Part shown: positions 14,661-22,823 of the stretch, in pieces | Layout of the letters: every line of letters begins with the position of its first letter | Numbering within the stretch: the first letter of the stretch is position 1 | Origin: Candidatus Bipolaricaulota bacterium | GTDB lineage: Bacteria; Bipolaricaulota; Bipolaricaulia; Bipolaricaulales; Bipolaricaulaceae | Direction: 5' to 3' | Length of the DNA stretch: 64,000 nucleotides | Assembly (NCBI GenBank): GCA_022838705.1 | Contig: JALHJZ010000003.1 | Location: 62,001 to 126,000, forward strand | Made by a program: the position numbers and the translations under genes | Notes under the pieces: model-generated | What the model saw: only the letters and a program-made list of their open reading frames with translations | Databases searched by the model: none | Told to the model about the DNA's origin: nothing

Positions 14661-16418
14661 CTACCATCCCGGCGGCCGGACCCGGGACGCCCCAGCGTAG
14701 GTGACGCTCCCAGCCACCGTGAACCGGGCGATCTCGGTCCCGGGGGTGTAGCTCCCTCCCGAGTAGAGGCCATCTGTCACGGTGCCGGTGGAGCGCCCCC
14801 CGACGTAGATGGCGTAGGTGGAGCCGTTCTCAAGGAGCGGAGAGGCAACGACCACGGACTGGTACACCTTGGCCGGGGCAAAGGTCAGCACGTCCCCACC
14901 GCTTGCCGCGGCGATGTGGAACAGGGTCCCCGCCGGCTGCGGCGTGGTGAACGTCATCAGCACCGAGTTCACGGTCGAGGAGGTGCTCGGGGCTTGCGCC
15001 ATCCCCGCGCTGCCGGCAGCAACGAGGAGTCCGCCCGTGACCTTGAACGTGCCGTAGTAGTCGAGCGCACCGTTGTCGCTCCGCGTCGGGCCGTGAATGA
15101 GCACAGTCCCCCCCGTCATCGCGATCGAACCGTTGACGTCAAGCCCGTCTCCACCGGAGCTGATGACGATCCGTCCCCCATTCACGACCAGCCAAGTGCT
15201 GGAGGACGAGGCCATCCCGGGACGGCCCATCGGCATCGCCGCCGCTCCGCCGGAGGTGGCGTTGAGCCCGTCGTCGGTGGAGGTAATGCGGATCTCGCCG
15301 GAGTTGACCGTGATCGTGTTGCCTTCCACCCCCTCGTACGACGTCTTGACCTGGATCTGCCCCCCATTGATGGTCACTGCCTCGTCGGCGTGGATCGCGT
15401 CGTCGCCCGAGACGAGGGTGAGGGTCCCGCCGTCAATCGTGATCGTTCCATTCGAGTGAAGCGCATCATCGGCGGAGTCAACGAGGATCATGCCACCGGT
15501 GATCGTTAGGTCCACACCGGCTTTGAGCCCCTTCATGCTCGGGAGGCTCGTTGCCGCCGACGGAGGCCGCCCGGGGAACCCCACCCCGCCGACCGGGTTC
15601 TGTCCAGCGTTATTGGAACTCCCGCCCCCTGACAGGACTTCAATCGTCCCTCCCCGCACGACGAGGCGCGTCTCGGCCTGGATCCCATCCTCCCCGGATG
15701 TGATGCGGATCGTTCCGCTCTCGATCGTGACCGTGCCGCGCTCCGGATCCTCGTCGTTATTCGATTGCATCCCGTCGGCGCCGGCGCGGATCGTGATCGT
15801 CGCCTCGCTTACGGTGATCGAGTCCCGACCCTTGATCCCATCGTTGACCGCCGTCACCGTGATCGTCGCCCCGCTGAGCGCGAGGTCGTCCTTGCTCTGG
15901 ATCCCGTTACGGTAGTTTCCGTTCACGGTGAGGGATCCGGTTCCGGTGATCACGAGGTCGTCCGCGCTGAACAAGGCCGCGTTCGGCTCATCGGCCCCCG
16001 CAACCTCGTACAGGTAAGAGCTCCCGTCCGCAAGGACGTTCTCCGTGCCCGCAGCCAGGCTGATCACGACGTCCTTGGCCTGGGCGATGTAGATTGGAGA
16101 GCTCGTCGAGCACGTGATCTGCGCCCCGTCGAGGATCAGGTTCACAGGACTCTCGTCTGCAGAAGAGACAACGATCTGGCCGTCCTCCAGGGTGCCGCGG
16201 ATGTGGTACGTCCCGCCGGCCGTGATGAGGAGCCGGGTCCCGTGGGCAACGGCGCCGGTCCCCGTCACCTGGATCGCGCTCCCGGCGAGGACGATCTCGG
16301 TCCCGGTGGGGCTCGTTGCGGTTGCGGCCAACGCGGTTGTGAAGCCGTCCCCCAATGCCAGGACCGCAGCCCCCAATGTGAGAGCGATCAGGCCAACCGT
16401 CCACTTCGATCGGTGCAT
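14661..16418 (-). CDS. Secreted beta-helix carbohydrate-binding protein (Cthe_2159-like)
   Basis: 585 aa with signal peptide (about residues 1-32, ending LAATA). The mature protein consists of short beta-helix repeats with the pattern ITG/DG-G-I-x-x-x-S-x-x-DGI. More than ten copies are visible between residues 60 and 470, with many DDAL/DDGL/DGIQ turns. This matches the Cthe_2159 family, whose founding member binds polygalacturonate and cellulose and coordinates calcium. The start has GGAGG nine bases upstream. It is the first gene of a three-gene unit with the VTC-like and DUF4956 genes. Likely surface or periplasmic. Confidence 0.82.
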   Translation of the reverse strand: MHRSKWTVGLIALTLGAAVLALGDGFTTALAATATSPTGTEIVLAGSAIQVTGTGAVAHGTRLLITAGGTYHIRGTLEDGQIVVSSADESPVNLILDGAQITCSTSSPIYIAQAKDVVISLAAGTENVLADGSSYLYEVAGADEPNAALFSADDLVITGTGSLTVNGNYRNGIQSKDDLALSGATITVTAVNDGIKGRDSITVSEATITIRAGADGMQSNNDEDPERGTVTIESGTIRITSGEDGIQAETRLVVRGGTIEVLSGGGSSNNAGQNPVGGVGFPGRPPSAATSLPSMKGLKAGVDLTITGGMILVDSADDALHSNGTITIDGGTLTLVSGDDAIHADEAVTINGGQIQVKTSYEGVEGNTITVNSGEIRITSTDDGLNATSGGAAAMPMGRPGMASSSSTWLVVNGGRIVISSGGDGLDVNGSIAMTGGTVLIHGPTRSDNGALDYYGTFKVTGGLLVAAGSAGMAQAPSTSSTVNSVLMTFTTPQPAGTLFHIAAASGGDVLTFAPAKVYQSVVVASPLLENGSTYAIYVGGRSTGTVTDGLYSGGSYTPGTEIARFTVAGSVTYAGASRVRPPGW

Positions 16419-16632
16419 GGTCTCGTACCTCCAAGGCCCCCGGAGGGTAGTCCCGACGGGTCAGTGCATCGTGGCGGGGTTGTGGCTACGGTGTGGAGGC
16501 GCTTTCACCCACATCGGGAGCGAAACGGTGAGGCCTGCCAACCTCGATGCGGTACCCGCCGGCTGTAGAGTACACTTCCCCCCGCGTGACGTTCCCATTG
16601 AGGACGCGCATCCAAGGAGGGAGCTTGTATCC

Positions 16633-17529
16633 ATGACCGAACCGACGACGCGCACCCGCTCCGACGGCGCGTGGAAGCTCCGGGTCAACCTCGGCACCCG
16701 AGTCCTCCTCCTCGCGGTGAAGCTCGGTGCGTTTGCCTACACCGGGTTCCTCATCATGCTCAGCGAGGCCCTGAACAACCTCGTGGACATCGTCGTCACC
16801 TCGTCCCTCCTCCTCAGCCAACGGATGGGGCGCCGCGCCGCCGACCGCGAGCATCCATTCGGCCACATGCGGTTCCGGTACATCGTTTCCCTCATCGTGT
16901 CCGTTGCGTTCATCACCGTCACCGGGCTGCAGATCCTCCGGGAAGCGATCGCGCGGCTCATCTCCCCAGTGCCGCTTGAGCACCCGGAGATCGCGCTCTA
17001 CGTGCTCGCCTTCTCGTTCGTGGTCAACCTGATCCCTCTTGGGCTCATGCTCGTCGGCCAGAGGCGCGACATCACGGTCAAGACCGCGCTCTACGACAAC
17101 ATCAACGACGAGATCACGATCCTCGCGTCGGTGATCGGCGTCGTCGCGGCCCAACGGGGGTTCCCCCTCGCGGACCCCATTGCGGCGATGTTCGTTGCTG
17201 GACTGATCGGGGTCATGGCGGGAAAACTGATCCGCGAGAACACGTACGTCCTCCTCGGCCTCTCGCCCAGTGCGAAGTTCTATGAGAGGGTGAAGTCGGT
17301 CGCCCAGAGCGTGGCCGGAGTGGCGGGGGTGCACGACATGATCGCCGAGTTCATCGGCCCCGACGCGATTCACCTCGATCTCGATCTCGAACTCGCACCT
17401 GACACCACGGTTCAGGAGGCCGATCGGATTGTCGGCGAGCTCGAGGAGAAGCTGCGAGAGCTCAACGTGGTCCACTGCGCGATCCGTCCCTGCGCCCACA
17501 CCGGCCACGAACGGCACATCAGCGACTAA
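16633..17529 (+). CDS. Cation diffusion facilitator (CDF) family metal transporter
   Basis: 298 aa. Six membrane helices occupy residues 20-205, followed by the cytoplasmic CDF dimerisation domain (AQSVAGVAGVHDMIAEF, IHLDLDLELA). The metal site in helix 2 reads SEALNNLVD and in helix 5 DNINDEI, unlike the HxxxD/DxxxD of zinc-type CDFs, so the metal cannot be named. AGGAGG lies 12 nt before the ATG, a long spacing; no better in-frame start exists. It diverges from the Cthe_2159-like gene. Confidence 0.88.
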   Translation: MTEPTTRTRSDGAWKLRVNLGTRVLLLAVKLGAFAYTGFLIMLSEALNNLVDIVVTSSLLLSQRMGRRAADREHPFGHMRFRYIVSLIVSVAFITVTGLQILREAIARLISPVPLEHPEIALYVLAFSFVVNLIPLGLMLVGQRRDITVKTALYDNINDEITILASVIGVVAAQRGFPLADPIAAMFVAGLIGVMAGKLIRENTYVLLGLSPSAKFYERVKSVAQSVAGVAGVHDMIAEFIGPDAIHLDLDLELAPDTTVQEADRIVGELEEKLRELNVVHCAIRPCAHTGHERHISD

Positions 17530-17626
17530 GGGCCTCGTTCGCCGCGGAGTAGCCGAGTTGCCTCAGTGAAGGTGTTACCGGGCGGGGTATCGGTTCGTCA
17601 GAATTCGGGTTACCAAAGGGGTCAAT

Positions 17627-17680
17627 GACCCACGAGCGCAGCGTCTCCGGTATGCCGCCGATCTTCCCGGCAATCCCAGA
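17627..17680 (-). pseudogene. Remnant of an IS3-family transposase OrfA
   Basis: An 18-residue stretch (SGIAGKIGGIPETLRSWV) matches the helix-turn-helix core of IS3 OrfA proteins (usually SIAGKIGCTPETLRSWV). In the adjacent frame just upstream GQW can be read, matching the usual preceding GSQW, so a frameshift seems to have occurred. No OrfB, terminal repeat or target duplication is visible. The 240-nt gap between the CDF gene and the thiamine ABC operon is otherwise without genes. Confidence 0.5.
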
Positions 17681-17769
17681 GCGGTTCACTTCCATTGCCC
17701 CCGCTCCTCCCAAGCGCAACTCGCTTGTGGATCGACTCGCGACCTTCGTCCTCCAGCGAGGCTCGGCTA

Positions 17770-18783
17770 CTAACGGGGGATTGCCTGAGCGTTCGAGAGT
17801 GCGAACGGGAGTTCCCTATTCGATCGGAGATCTCTGGAGACAACGAGGACGAGGGGGAGGTCGCGAAAACGGGCACGGAGTTCCCAGCGGTCGCCCAAGT
17901 ACTCGGCGCCCTCGACCTCGGCCACGAACGGCCCCTCGCCCAGGTGCACCCACTCCGGCCGGAAGAAGAGGAACACCTTGTCCCCTTCCCCCGCCTCCCC
18001 GCGCGCGGCGGGGAACCGCGCTCCGGCGACCTCGACGAGCGCACGGTCGCCGTCCACGGACACGACGCGGCCCGGCCAGAGGTTGGCCCGGCCGAGGAAG
18101 GCAGCCACGAACGGGGTCCGCGGCCGCGCGTAGAGCTCCGCCGGCGGGGCGACCTGCTCAAGCCTCCCCTCCCGCATCACCGCCACCCGGTCGGCGAGGG
18201 CGAGCGCCTCCTCCTGGTCATGGGTCACGTAGAGCGCGGTCATCCCGAGCTTCCTAAGGAGCGCGCGCAGCTCGGCGCGGAGGTCCTTCCGCAGCGCGGC
18301 GTCGAGCGCGGACAGGGGCTCGTCGAGGAGGAGGATCCCCGGCTCGGGGGCGAGGGCCCGGGCCAGGGCCACCCGCTGTTGCTGCCCGGCGGAAAGCTGG
18401 TGCGGCTTCCTCCGTTCGTACCCAGAAAGGCCGACGAGCGCAAGGAGCTCCTCTACCCGCGCCACCCGATCCACCCCTCGCCGGAACCGGAGGCCGTACG
18501 CGACGTTCGACCTGACGGAGAGGTGGGGGAACAGGGCATAGCTCTGGAACACGAGCCCCACTCCCCGCCTCTCCGGTGGCCAGTCGGTGGCGTCGCGGCC
18601 GGCGAGGAGAACCTGGCCGGCATCGGGCCGCTCCAGGCCCGCGGCGATCCGCAGGACGGTTGTCTTCCCGCACCCGGACGGGCCGAGGAGGGCAACGGTC
18701 TCCCCGTCGGCCACAGCGAGGGAGAAGTCCGCGACCGCGGTCACCGCCCCGAACCGCTTGGTGAGCCGGCGGACCTCAAGCAC
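17770..18783 (-). CDS. Thiamine ABC transporter ATPase (ThiQ-like)
   Basis: 337 aa. A single ABC domain with Walker A GPSGCGKTT near residues 34-42, QSYALFPHLS Q-loop, signature LSAGQQQR and Walker B LLLDEPLSALD. A C-terminal TOBE-type domain (about 240-337) is shared with spermidine and iron transport ATPases. E. coli ThiQ lacks such a tail, so this is a longer CysA/FbpC-like member. Its substrate is assigned from the TPP riboswitch upstream. Start overlaps the permease end by 8 nt. Last gene of the operon. Confidence 0.85.
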   Translation of the reverse strand: MLEVRRLTKRFGAVTAVADFSLAVADGETVALLGPSGCGKTTVLRIAAGLERPDAGQVLLAGRDATDWPPERRGVGLVFQSYALFPHLSVRSNVAYGLRFRRGVDRVARVEELLALVGLSGYERRKPHQLSAGQQQRVALARALAPEPGILLLDEPLSALDAALRKDLRAELRALLRKLGMTALYVTHDQEEALALADRVAVMREGRLEQVAPPAELYARPRTPFVAAFLGRANLWPGRVVSVDGDRALVEVAGARFPAARGEAGEGDKVFLFFRPEWVHLGEGPFVAEVEGAEYLGDRWELRARFRDLPLVLVVSRDLRSNRELPFALSNAQAIPR

Positions 18784-20488
18784 GGGATCCCCCCAGCCAG
18801 CGGGAGCCGGCGCGGTCCCACGCCCACGCGGCGAGGGCGGTGGTGACCATGAGCACGGTCGCCATCGCCGACGCCGCCCCGAAGTCGCGGCTCCCCAAGA
18901 AGTGGTAGATCGCCATCGGCATCGTCATCACGCCCGGTCCAGACAGCATCGCAACCGCGGTCATCTCCCCCAAGGAAAGGGCGAACGCGAAGGCGCCCGC
19001 GGCGAGGACCCCGGTCCCCAGCAACGGCAGAGTCACGGTGCGGAACGCGGCGAACGGGCCCGCCCCGAGGGTCCGCGCCGCCTCAGTTAGGGTGGGATCC
19101 AGCGAATCCCACAGCGGGCGGATCGCCCGCACCACGAACGGGTACACAATCAGTGTGTGGGCGAGGACGATCGCCCATCCCCCCCCGAGCGCGGAGAGGG
19201 GCGGCCGACGGAACGCGAGGAGGAGCGCGAGCCCCAGGACGACCGACGACACGGCCAACGGGGCCATGAGGAGCGTCTCCAGGATCCGCGACCTCACCCG
19301 GCGCAGGACGGCGCTCACGCTGATCCCGAGGACGAGGGCCAGGCCCGTCGCCCCGAAGCCGACCAGGAGGCTCATCCGTACCGCGCCCCGCGGGGAGGAC
19401 TCGATGAAGGGGTTCCAGTCCGGGGAGGCGATCATCCGGTACCAGTAAAGGGTGGGGGACACGCCACCGGGAGCGGGGTGGAGGAACGAGTCGGCGATCA
19501 CCGCCCCGATCGGGCCGAGGAAGACGACCGCCGCCGGGAGGAGGTAGAGGAGCCACAACGCCCGGACGGGCCGGTCCCGGGAGAAGAGGGGGACCGTTGG
19601 GGCGGGCCGGCCTCCGTCCTGGCGGGTGGAGAACGCGCCCCCTCCCCACAGGTGGAGGTAGGTGAGGACGAGGGACAGGCCGAGGGTGATCGTGGCCAGC
19701 GCCGCCGCGCGGGGCAAGTCCATCAGCACGCCGCGGGCGTAGAGGTACACCCCAACCTCGATCGTGGCGTAGCGTGCTCCCCCCAGGGCGAGCGGGATCG
19801 AGAACGAGAGGGTGCAGAGCATGAATACGAGGGCGAGGGAGGAGAGGAGAGAAGGGAGGAGCAGGGGAAGCGTCACCGTCGCGAACGCGTGGGCCGGCCG
19901 TGCCCCGAGGGTCCGCGCCGCCTCAACCAGATCTGGGTCCGCCCCCTCCCACGCCGCATTCACGAACCGCGCCACCACCGGCGCGTTGTAGAACGCATGG
20001 GCGAGGACGACCGCCCACAGGGTGTACAGGACCCGAATCGGCGGCTCGCCGAGCCCAAACAGACTCATCAGGAACCGGTTGAGGTGCCCGGAGCGGCCGA
20101 AGAAGAGGATGAACCCGAGCGCGACCGTGATCGAGGGGAGGACGAATGGGACGATCGTAAACGCCCGGAGGAGCCCCCGCCCAGGGAACCGGTACCGGGT
20201 GAGGAACCAGCCGAGGGGGAACCCGAGGGCGAGCGAGAGGAGGGCGGACAGGGCGGCCTGCTCCAGGGTGAACAGGATCAGCCGCTGCACGTAGGGGTCG
20301 GAAAGGGCAGCGAGGATCCGCTCCCCACTCCACCGCCCCTCGACCTGGAAGCCGAGGCGGAGGACGTCCCCCAGGGGCCAGAAGAACGTGACCCCCAGGA
20401 AGAGGAGGGGCAGGAGGGCGAGCGCCCATCCTGCCCCGGTGCGGAAGCCTACGGCCCGCCCAGGATCTGCTGCCACGTGGTGATCCAC
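18776..20488 (-). CDS. Thiamine ABC transporter permease, two fused permease domains (ThiP-like)
   Basis: 570 aa with two binding-protein-dependent permease domains in one chain (about residues 60-265 and 335-550), as in ThiP and FbpB. Both EAA loops are clear: VEAARTLGARPAHAFATVTL and TEAARTLGAGPFAAFRTVTL. About twelve membrane segments. No ATG or GTG occurs between the binding-protein stop and the first helix, so translation must begin at 20488 (or GTG 20476), overlapping the upstream gene by about 40 nt. Confidence 0.9.
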   Translation of the reverse strand: MDHHVAADPGRAVGFRTGAGWALALLPLLFLGVTFFWPLGDVLRLGFQVEGRWSGERILAALSDPYVQRLILFTLEQAALSALLSLALGFPLGWFLTRYRFPGRGLLRAFTIVPFVLPSITVALGFILFFGRSGHLNRFLMSLFGLGEPPIRVLYTLWAVVLAHAFYNAPVVARFVNAAWEGADPDLVEAARTLGARPAHAFATVTLPLLLPSLLSSLALVFMLCTLSFSIPLALGGARYATIEVGVYLYARGVLMDLPRAAALATITLGLSLVLTYLHLWGGGAFSTRQDGGRPAPTVPLFSRDRPVRALWLLYLLPAAVVFLGPIGAVIADSFLHPAPGGVSPTLYWYRMIASPDWNPFIESSPRGAVRMSLLVGFGATGLALVLGISVSAVLRRVRSRILETLLMAPLAVSSVVLGLALLLAFRRPPLSALGGGWAIVLAHTLIVYPFVVRAIRPLWDSLDPTLTEAARTLGAGPFAAFRTVTLPLLGTGVLAAGAFAFALSLGEMTAVAMLSGPGVMTMPMAIYHFLGSRDFGAASAMATVLMVTTALAAWAWDRAGSRWLGGSRA

Positions 20489-21468
20489 TCCTCGAGATGG
20501 TCGGCGACGTCGGTGGGAGGGATGAACACCGGGTGCGGGGGAAGCACGGCGTAACGGGCGAAGTCCGGCGGAAGCGCGACCTCATCGTGGACGGGGAACA
20601 TCCACTGGGACATAGGGATCAACTCCTGGATCTCCGGCGAGAGGACGATATCCAGGAACGAATGCGCAAGATCAAGCTTCGCTGAGGTCCGCACGATCCC
20701 CATCCCCTCGATGAGACGGTACCCCTCCCCGTCGGGGGTGAGCACGTGGTAGGCCGCCGCGCCCCCCGTGAGGTAGGAGTAGGCCGCATCGGTAGAGTAG
20801 GAAAGGACGATCGGCGCCTCGCCCGCCTCGAACATCGCGAACGCCTCGCTCCACCCCTTGGTGATGGTGAGCGTGTTGGGGAGGAGCGCCTTCCAAAACG
20901 CGGGCCAGTCGTCCCCAAAGTGGGCCACCGTCCACAGGAGGAACGCGAGCCCGGTGGTGGAGGTCCGTGGGTCCTGGAGGATGATCTTCCCCCGGAGCTC
21001 GGGCCGGAGGAGGTCAGCGAACGTCCGCGGGAGGAGATCGGCGGGCAGGGCATCGCTCGCCACAAACGCGACGTAGCCATGATCGAACGGGAGAACCCGT
21101 CCCGTACTGTCGAAGTGGAGGTCCTCCGGGATGTGGGCGAGGTTGGGGATGAGGGCTGGATCGTAGGGTTGGAAGGCCTCCGCCGCGAGGGCCCGCGGGA
21201 GGTCCATCGCCGACACGCCGAGGAACAGGTCGGCGTCAGTTTCCCCAACGGCGAGCTCGGCCAAGAGGCGGGACAGCATCTCCGCCCCGCCGCCCGGGGC
21301 AACCCACACGAGGTCCACCCCAGGATGGGCGGCCTCGAACACCTCTTCGATCGCGGCGGCTGGCCCGTAGCGCACGAACGACCGGTACGTGTACACCACG
21401 AACTGCTCCGCCCCGACCGCGGTGCTGACCACGGCCAGGGCCACGATAAACCCGACGAGCTTCTTCAT
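20449..21468 (-). CDS. Thiamine ABC transporter substrate-binding protein (TbpA/ThiB-like)
   Basis: 339 aa from the ATG at 21468, six bases after AGGAGG. Signal peptide of ~19 residues (MKKLVGFIVALAVVSTAVGA). The mature part follows the ThiB pattern: FVVYTYRSFV, LPFDHGYVAFVASD, GKIILQDPRTSTTGLAFLLW, and KGWSEAFAMFEAGEAPIVLSY. It binds thiamine, its phosphates or a precursor in the periplasm. First gene after the TPP riboswitch, about 105 nt downstream. Confidence 0.92.
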   Translation of the reverse strand: MKKLVGFIVALAVVSTAVGAEQFVVYTYRSFVRYGPAAAIEEVFEAAHPGVDLVWVAPGGGAEMLSRLLAELAVGETDADLFLGVSAMDLPRALAAEAFQPYDPALIPNLAHIPEDLHFDSTGRVLPFDHGYVAFVASDALPADLLPRTFADLLRPELRGKIILQDPRTSTTGLAFLLWTVAHFGDDWPAFWKALLPNTLTITKGWSEAFAMFEAGEAPIVLSYSTDAAYSYLTGGAAAYHVLTPDGEGYRLIEGMGIVRTSAKLDLAHSFLDIVLSPEIQELIPMSQWMFPVHDEVALPPDFARYAVLPPHPVFIPPTDVADHLEEWITTWQQILGGP

Positions 21469-21572
21469 GGGACGCCTCCTTGGGGACTGGGGATCGGATC
21501 GCCCCACGGGGCGCACCGATGAAAACGCGGGGTCCCGGCGGGTGCCTGGACCGCGGTGAGCCTCGTTCTCAT

Positions 21573-21667
21573 GGGTAACCTTTCCTCCGCTGGCATGACC
21601 CAGATCAGGTTCTGGGGTCGAGGCGTGGAACCTCCTCTCAGCCCCGTACGGGCTCCCCCAGTTACCC
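21573..21667 (-). promoter_or_regulatory. TPP riboswitch (THI element)
   Basis: Minus strand. P1 pairs GGGTAAC at one end with GTTACCC at the other. The core shows the invariant CTGAGA, GAACCTGATCTGGGTCATGCC and AGCGGAGGAAAGG signatures. It precedes the thiamine ABC operon. Between it and the ATG there is no strong U-tailed terminator, but a GC-rich segment (CGCGGTCC with GGGACCCCGCG) and a CGCCCCGTGGGGCG hairpin precede the AGGAGG, so translational or Rho-linked control is possible. Confidence 0.95.
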
Positions 21668-21674
21668 CGGAGCG

Positions 21675-21703
21675 ATTATAGGAGACGTGGCTCCCCGTGC
21701 CAC
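21675..21703 (-). promoter_or_regulatory. Promoter of the riboswitch-controlled thiamine operon
   Basis: Minus strand -10 TATAAT (21675-21680), 17-nt spacer and -35 GTGGCA (21698-21703). The start would fall at about 21668, exactly the 5' edge of the TPP aptamer. Confidence 0.75.
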
Positions 21704-21733
21704 CCGGGGTCCCTCTCCCCCCAGGGAGCGGGC

Positions 21734-22756
21734 TTATGCGGCTGGTCCCGAGAAGTGCCGGAACCCCCGCGGCGCGAGGGGGACTTCCTCCCCCGTGGGG
21801 AGGACGAGCCAGCGGCCCGCGTGAACGGGCAAGACCTCCCCCACCACGGACACGGGTGTGCCCGTCTCGCCGGAGATCCGCTCGGAGAGGGTGCGTGCTG
21901 CCTCGGACGGGCAGGTGAACACGAGCTCGAAGTCCTCTCCGTGGAACAGGGCAAGGTCCCACGGCGCTTCCCCGGCGAGCTCCGCCACCCGCGCCACGGC
22001 CGGGGGCACGGGGAGCCTCTCCGCGTGGATCCGCACTCCGACCCGGCTCCGGTCGCACAGGTGGCAGACGTCGCTTCCCAGGCCGTCGGAGACGTCAACC
22101 ATCGCCGTGGCGAGCCCGGACGCGGCGATGAGAGGGCCTTCCCTCACCCGCGGGATCGGGACGAGGTGGCGGGCGACGAGGGCCTCCCTCTCCGCGGCGG
22201 GAACGGGGAGGTCGGCGCGCTCGCTTACGATGAGCCCGGCCGCCGCCTCCCCCAGGGAGCCCGTCACCAGGACGAGGTCCCCCGGCTGGGCCCCGGCGCG
22301 GGTGAGGAGGTGCGCCCGGGGCACCCCTCCCGCAAGCGCGAGGTCGAGGACGATCCCGCTCGGGGACCGGGCGACGTTCCCCCCCACCACCGCCACCCCG
22401 CACCGCTCCGCCTCCTCCCCGAGGCCGCGGTAGAGCTCCTCCACCCACGCCAGCGCCAGGTCCGGCGGGAGGATGAGGGAGACGAGGGCGTGGGTGGGCC
22501 GGCCGCCCATCGCCGCGATGTCGCTTGCGTTCACAGCGAGGAGGCGCCGGCCAAGGAGGTGGGGGGAGATGCGGTCGAACACGAAATGGATCCCCTCCAC
22601 CTGGCTATCCATGGTGAGGAGGACGAGGCGGTCCCCCCCGAGGTCGAGGGCGGCCGCATCGTCGCCGATCCCCACGACCACGTCCGGTCGGGCGGAGGCC
22701 ACGATCCGCGCCAGCCGCGCGATGAGCGGGAACTCCCCCACGTCCGCGATCCGCAT
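21734..22756 (-). CDS. thiL: Thiamine-monophosphate kinase
   Basis: 340 aa from the ATG at 22756 (GAGGGGC upstream; an ATG at 22765 is possible). It makes TPP from thiamine phosphate and ATP. PurM-like fold with the metal/ATP motifs VVGIGDDAA, TMDSQVEGIHF, VNASDIAAMGG, VVGGNVARS and VDVSDGLGSD. Length is typical. It lies upstream of the riboswitch promoter on the same strand, so it is not controlled by it, but it sits with the thiamine transporter. A TAGGAT -10-like box ends 7 nt before the ATG. Confidence 0.93.
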   Translation of the reverse strand: MRIADVGEFPLIARLARIVASARPDVVVGIGDDAAALDLGGDRLVLLTMDSQVEGIHFVFDRISPHLLGRRLLAVNASDIAAMGGRPTHALVSLILPPDLALAWVEELYRGLGEEAERCGVAVVGGNVARSPSGIVLDLALAGGVPRAHLLTRAGAQPGDLVLVTGSLGEAAAGLIVSERADLPVPAAEREALVARHLVPIPRVREGPLIAASGLATAMVDVSDGLGSDVCHLCDRSRVGVRIHAERLPVPPAVARVAELAGEAPWDLALFHGEDFELVFTCPSEAARTLSERISGETGTPVSVVGEVLPVHAGRWLVLPTGEEVPLAPRGFRHFSGPAA

Positions 22757-22823
22757 GCCCCTCATCCTAACGGGAAGCCGGGGACCCTGTCGCCCGCAGC
22801 GGGGTAGCGCATCCAAGCACCGC

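Noticed and set aside
16419..16632. yybP-ykoY (manganese) riboswitch before the CDF gene
   Set aside because: None of the conserved loop sequences of that motif are present.
19157..20554. Long plus-strand frame (465 aa) over the thiamine permease
   Set aside because: Antisense shadow of a GC-rich gene; extremely charged sequence with no hydrophobic core.
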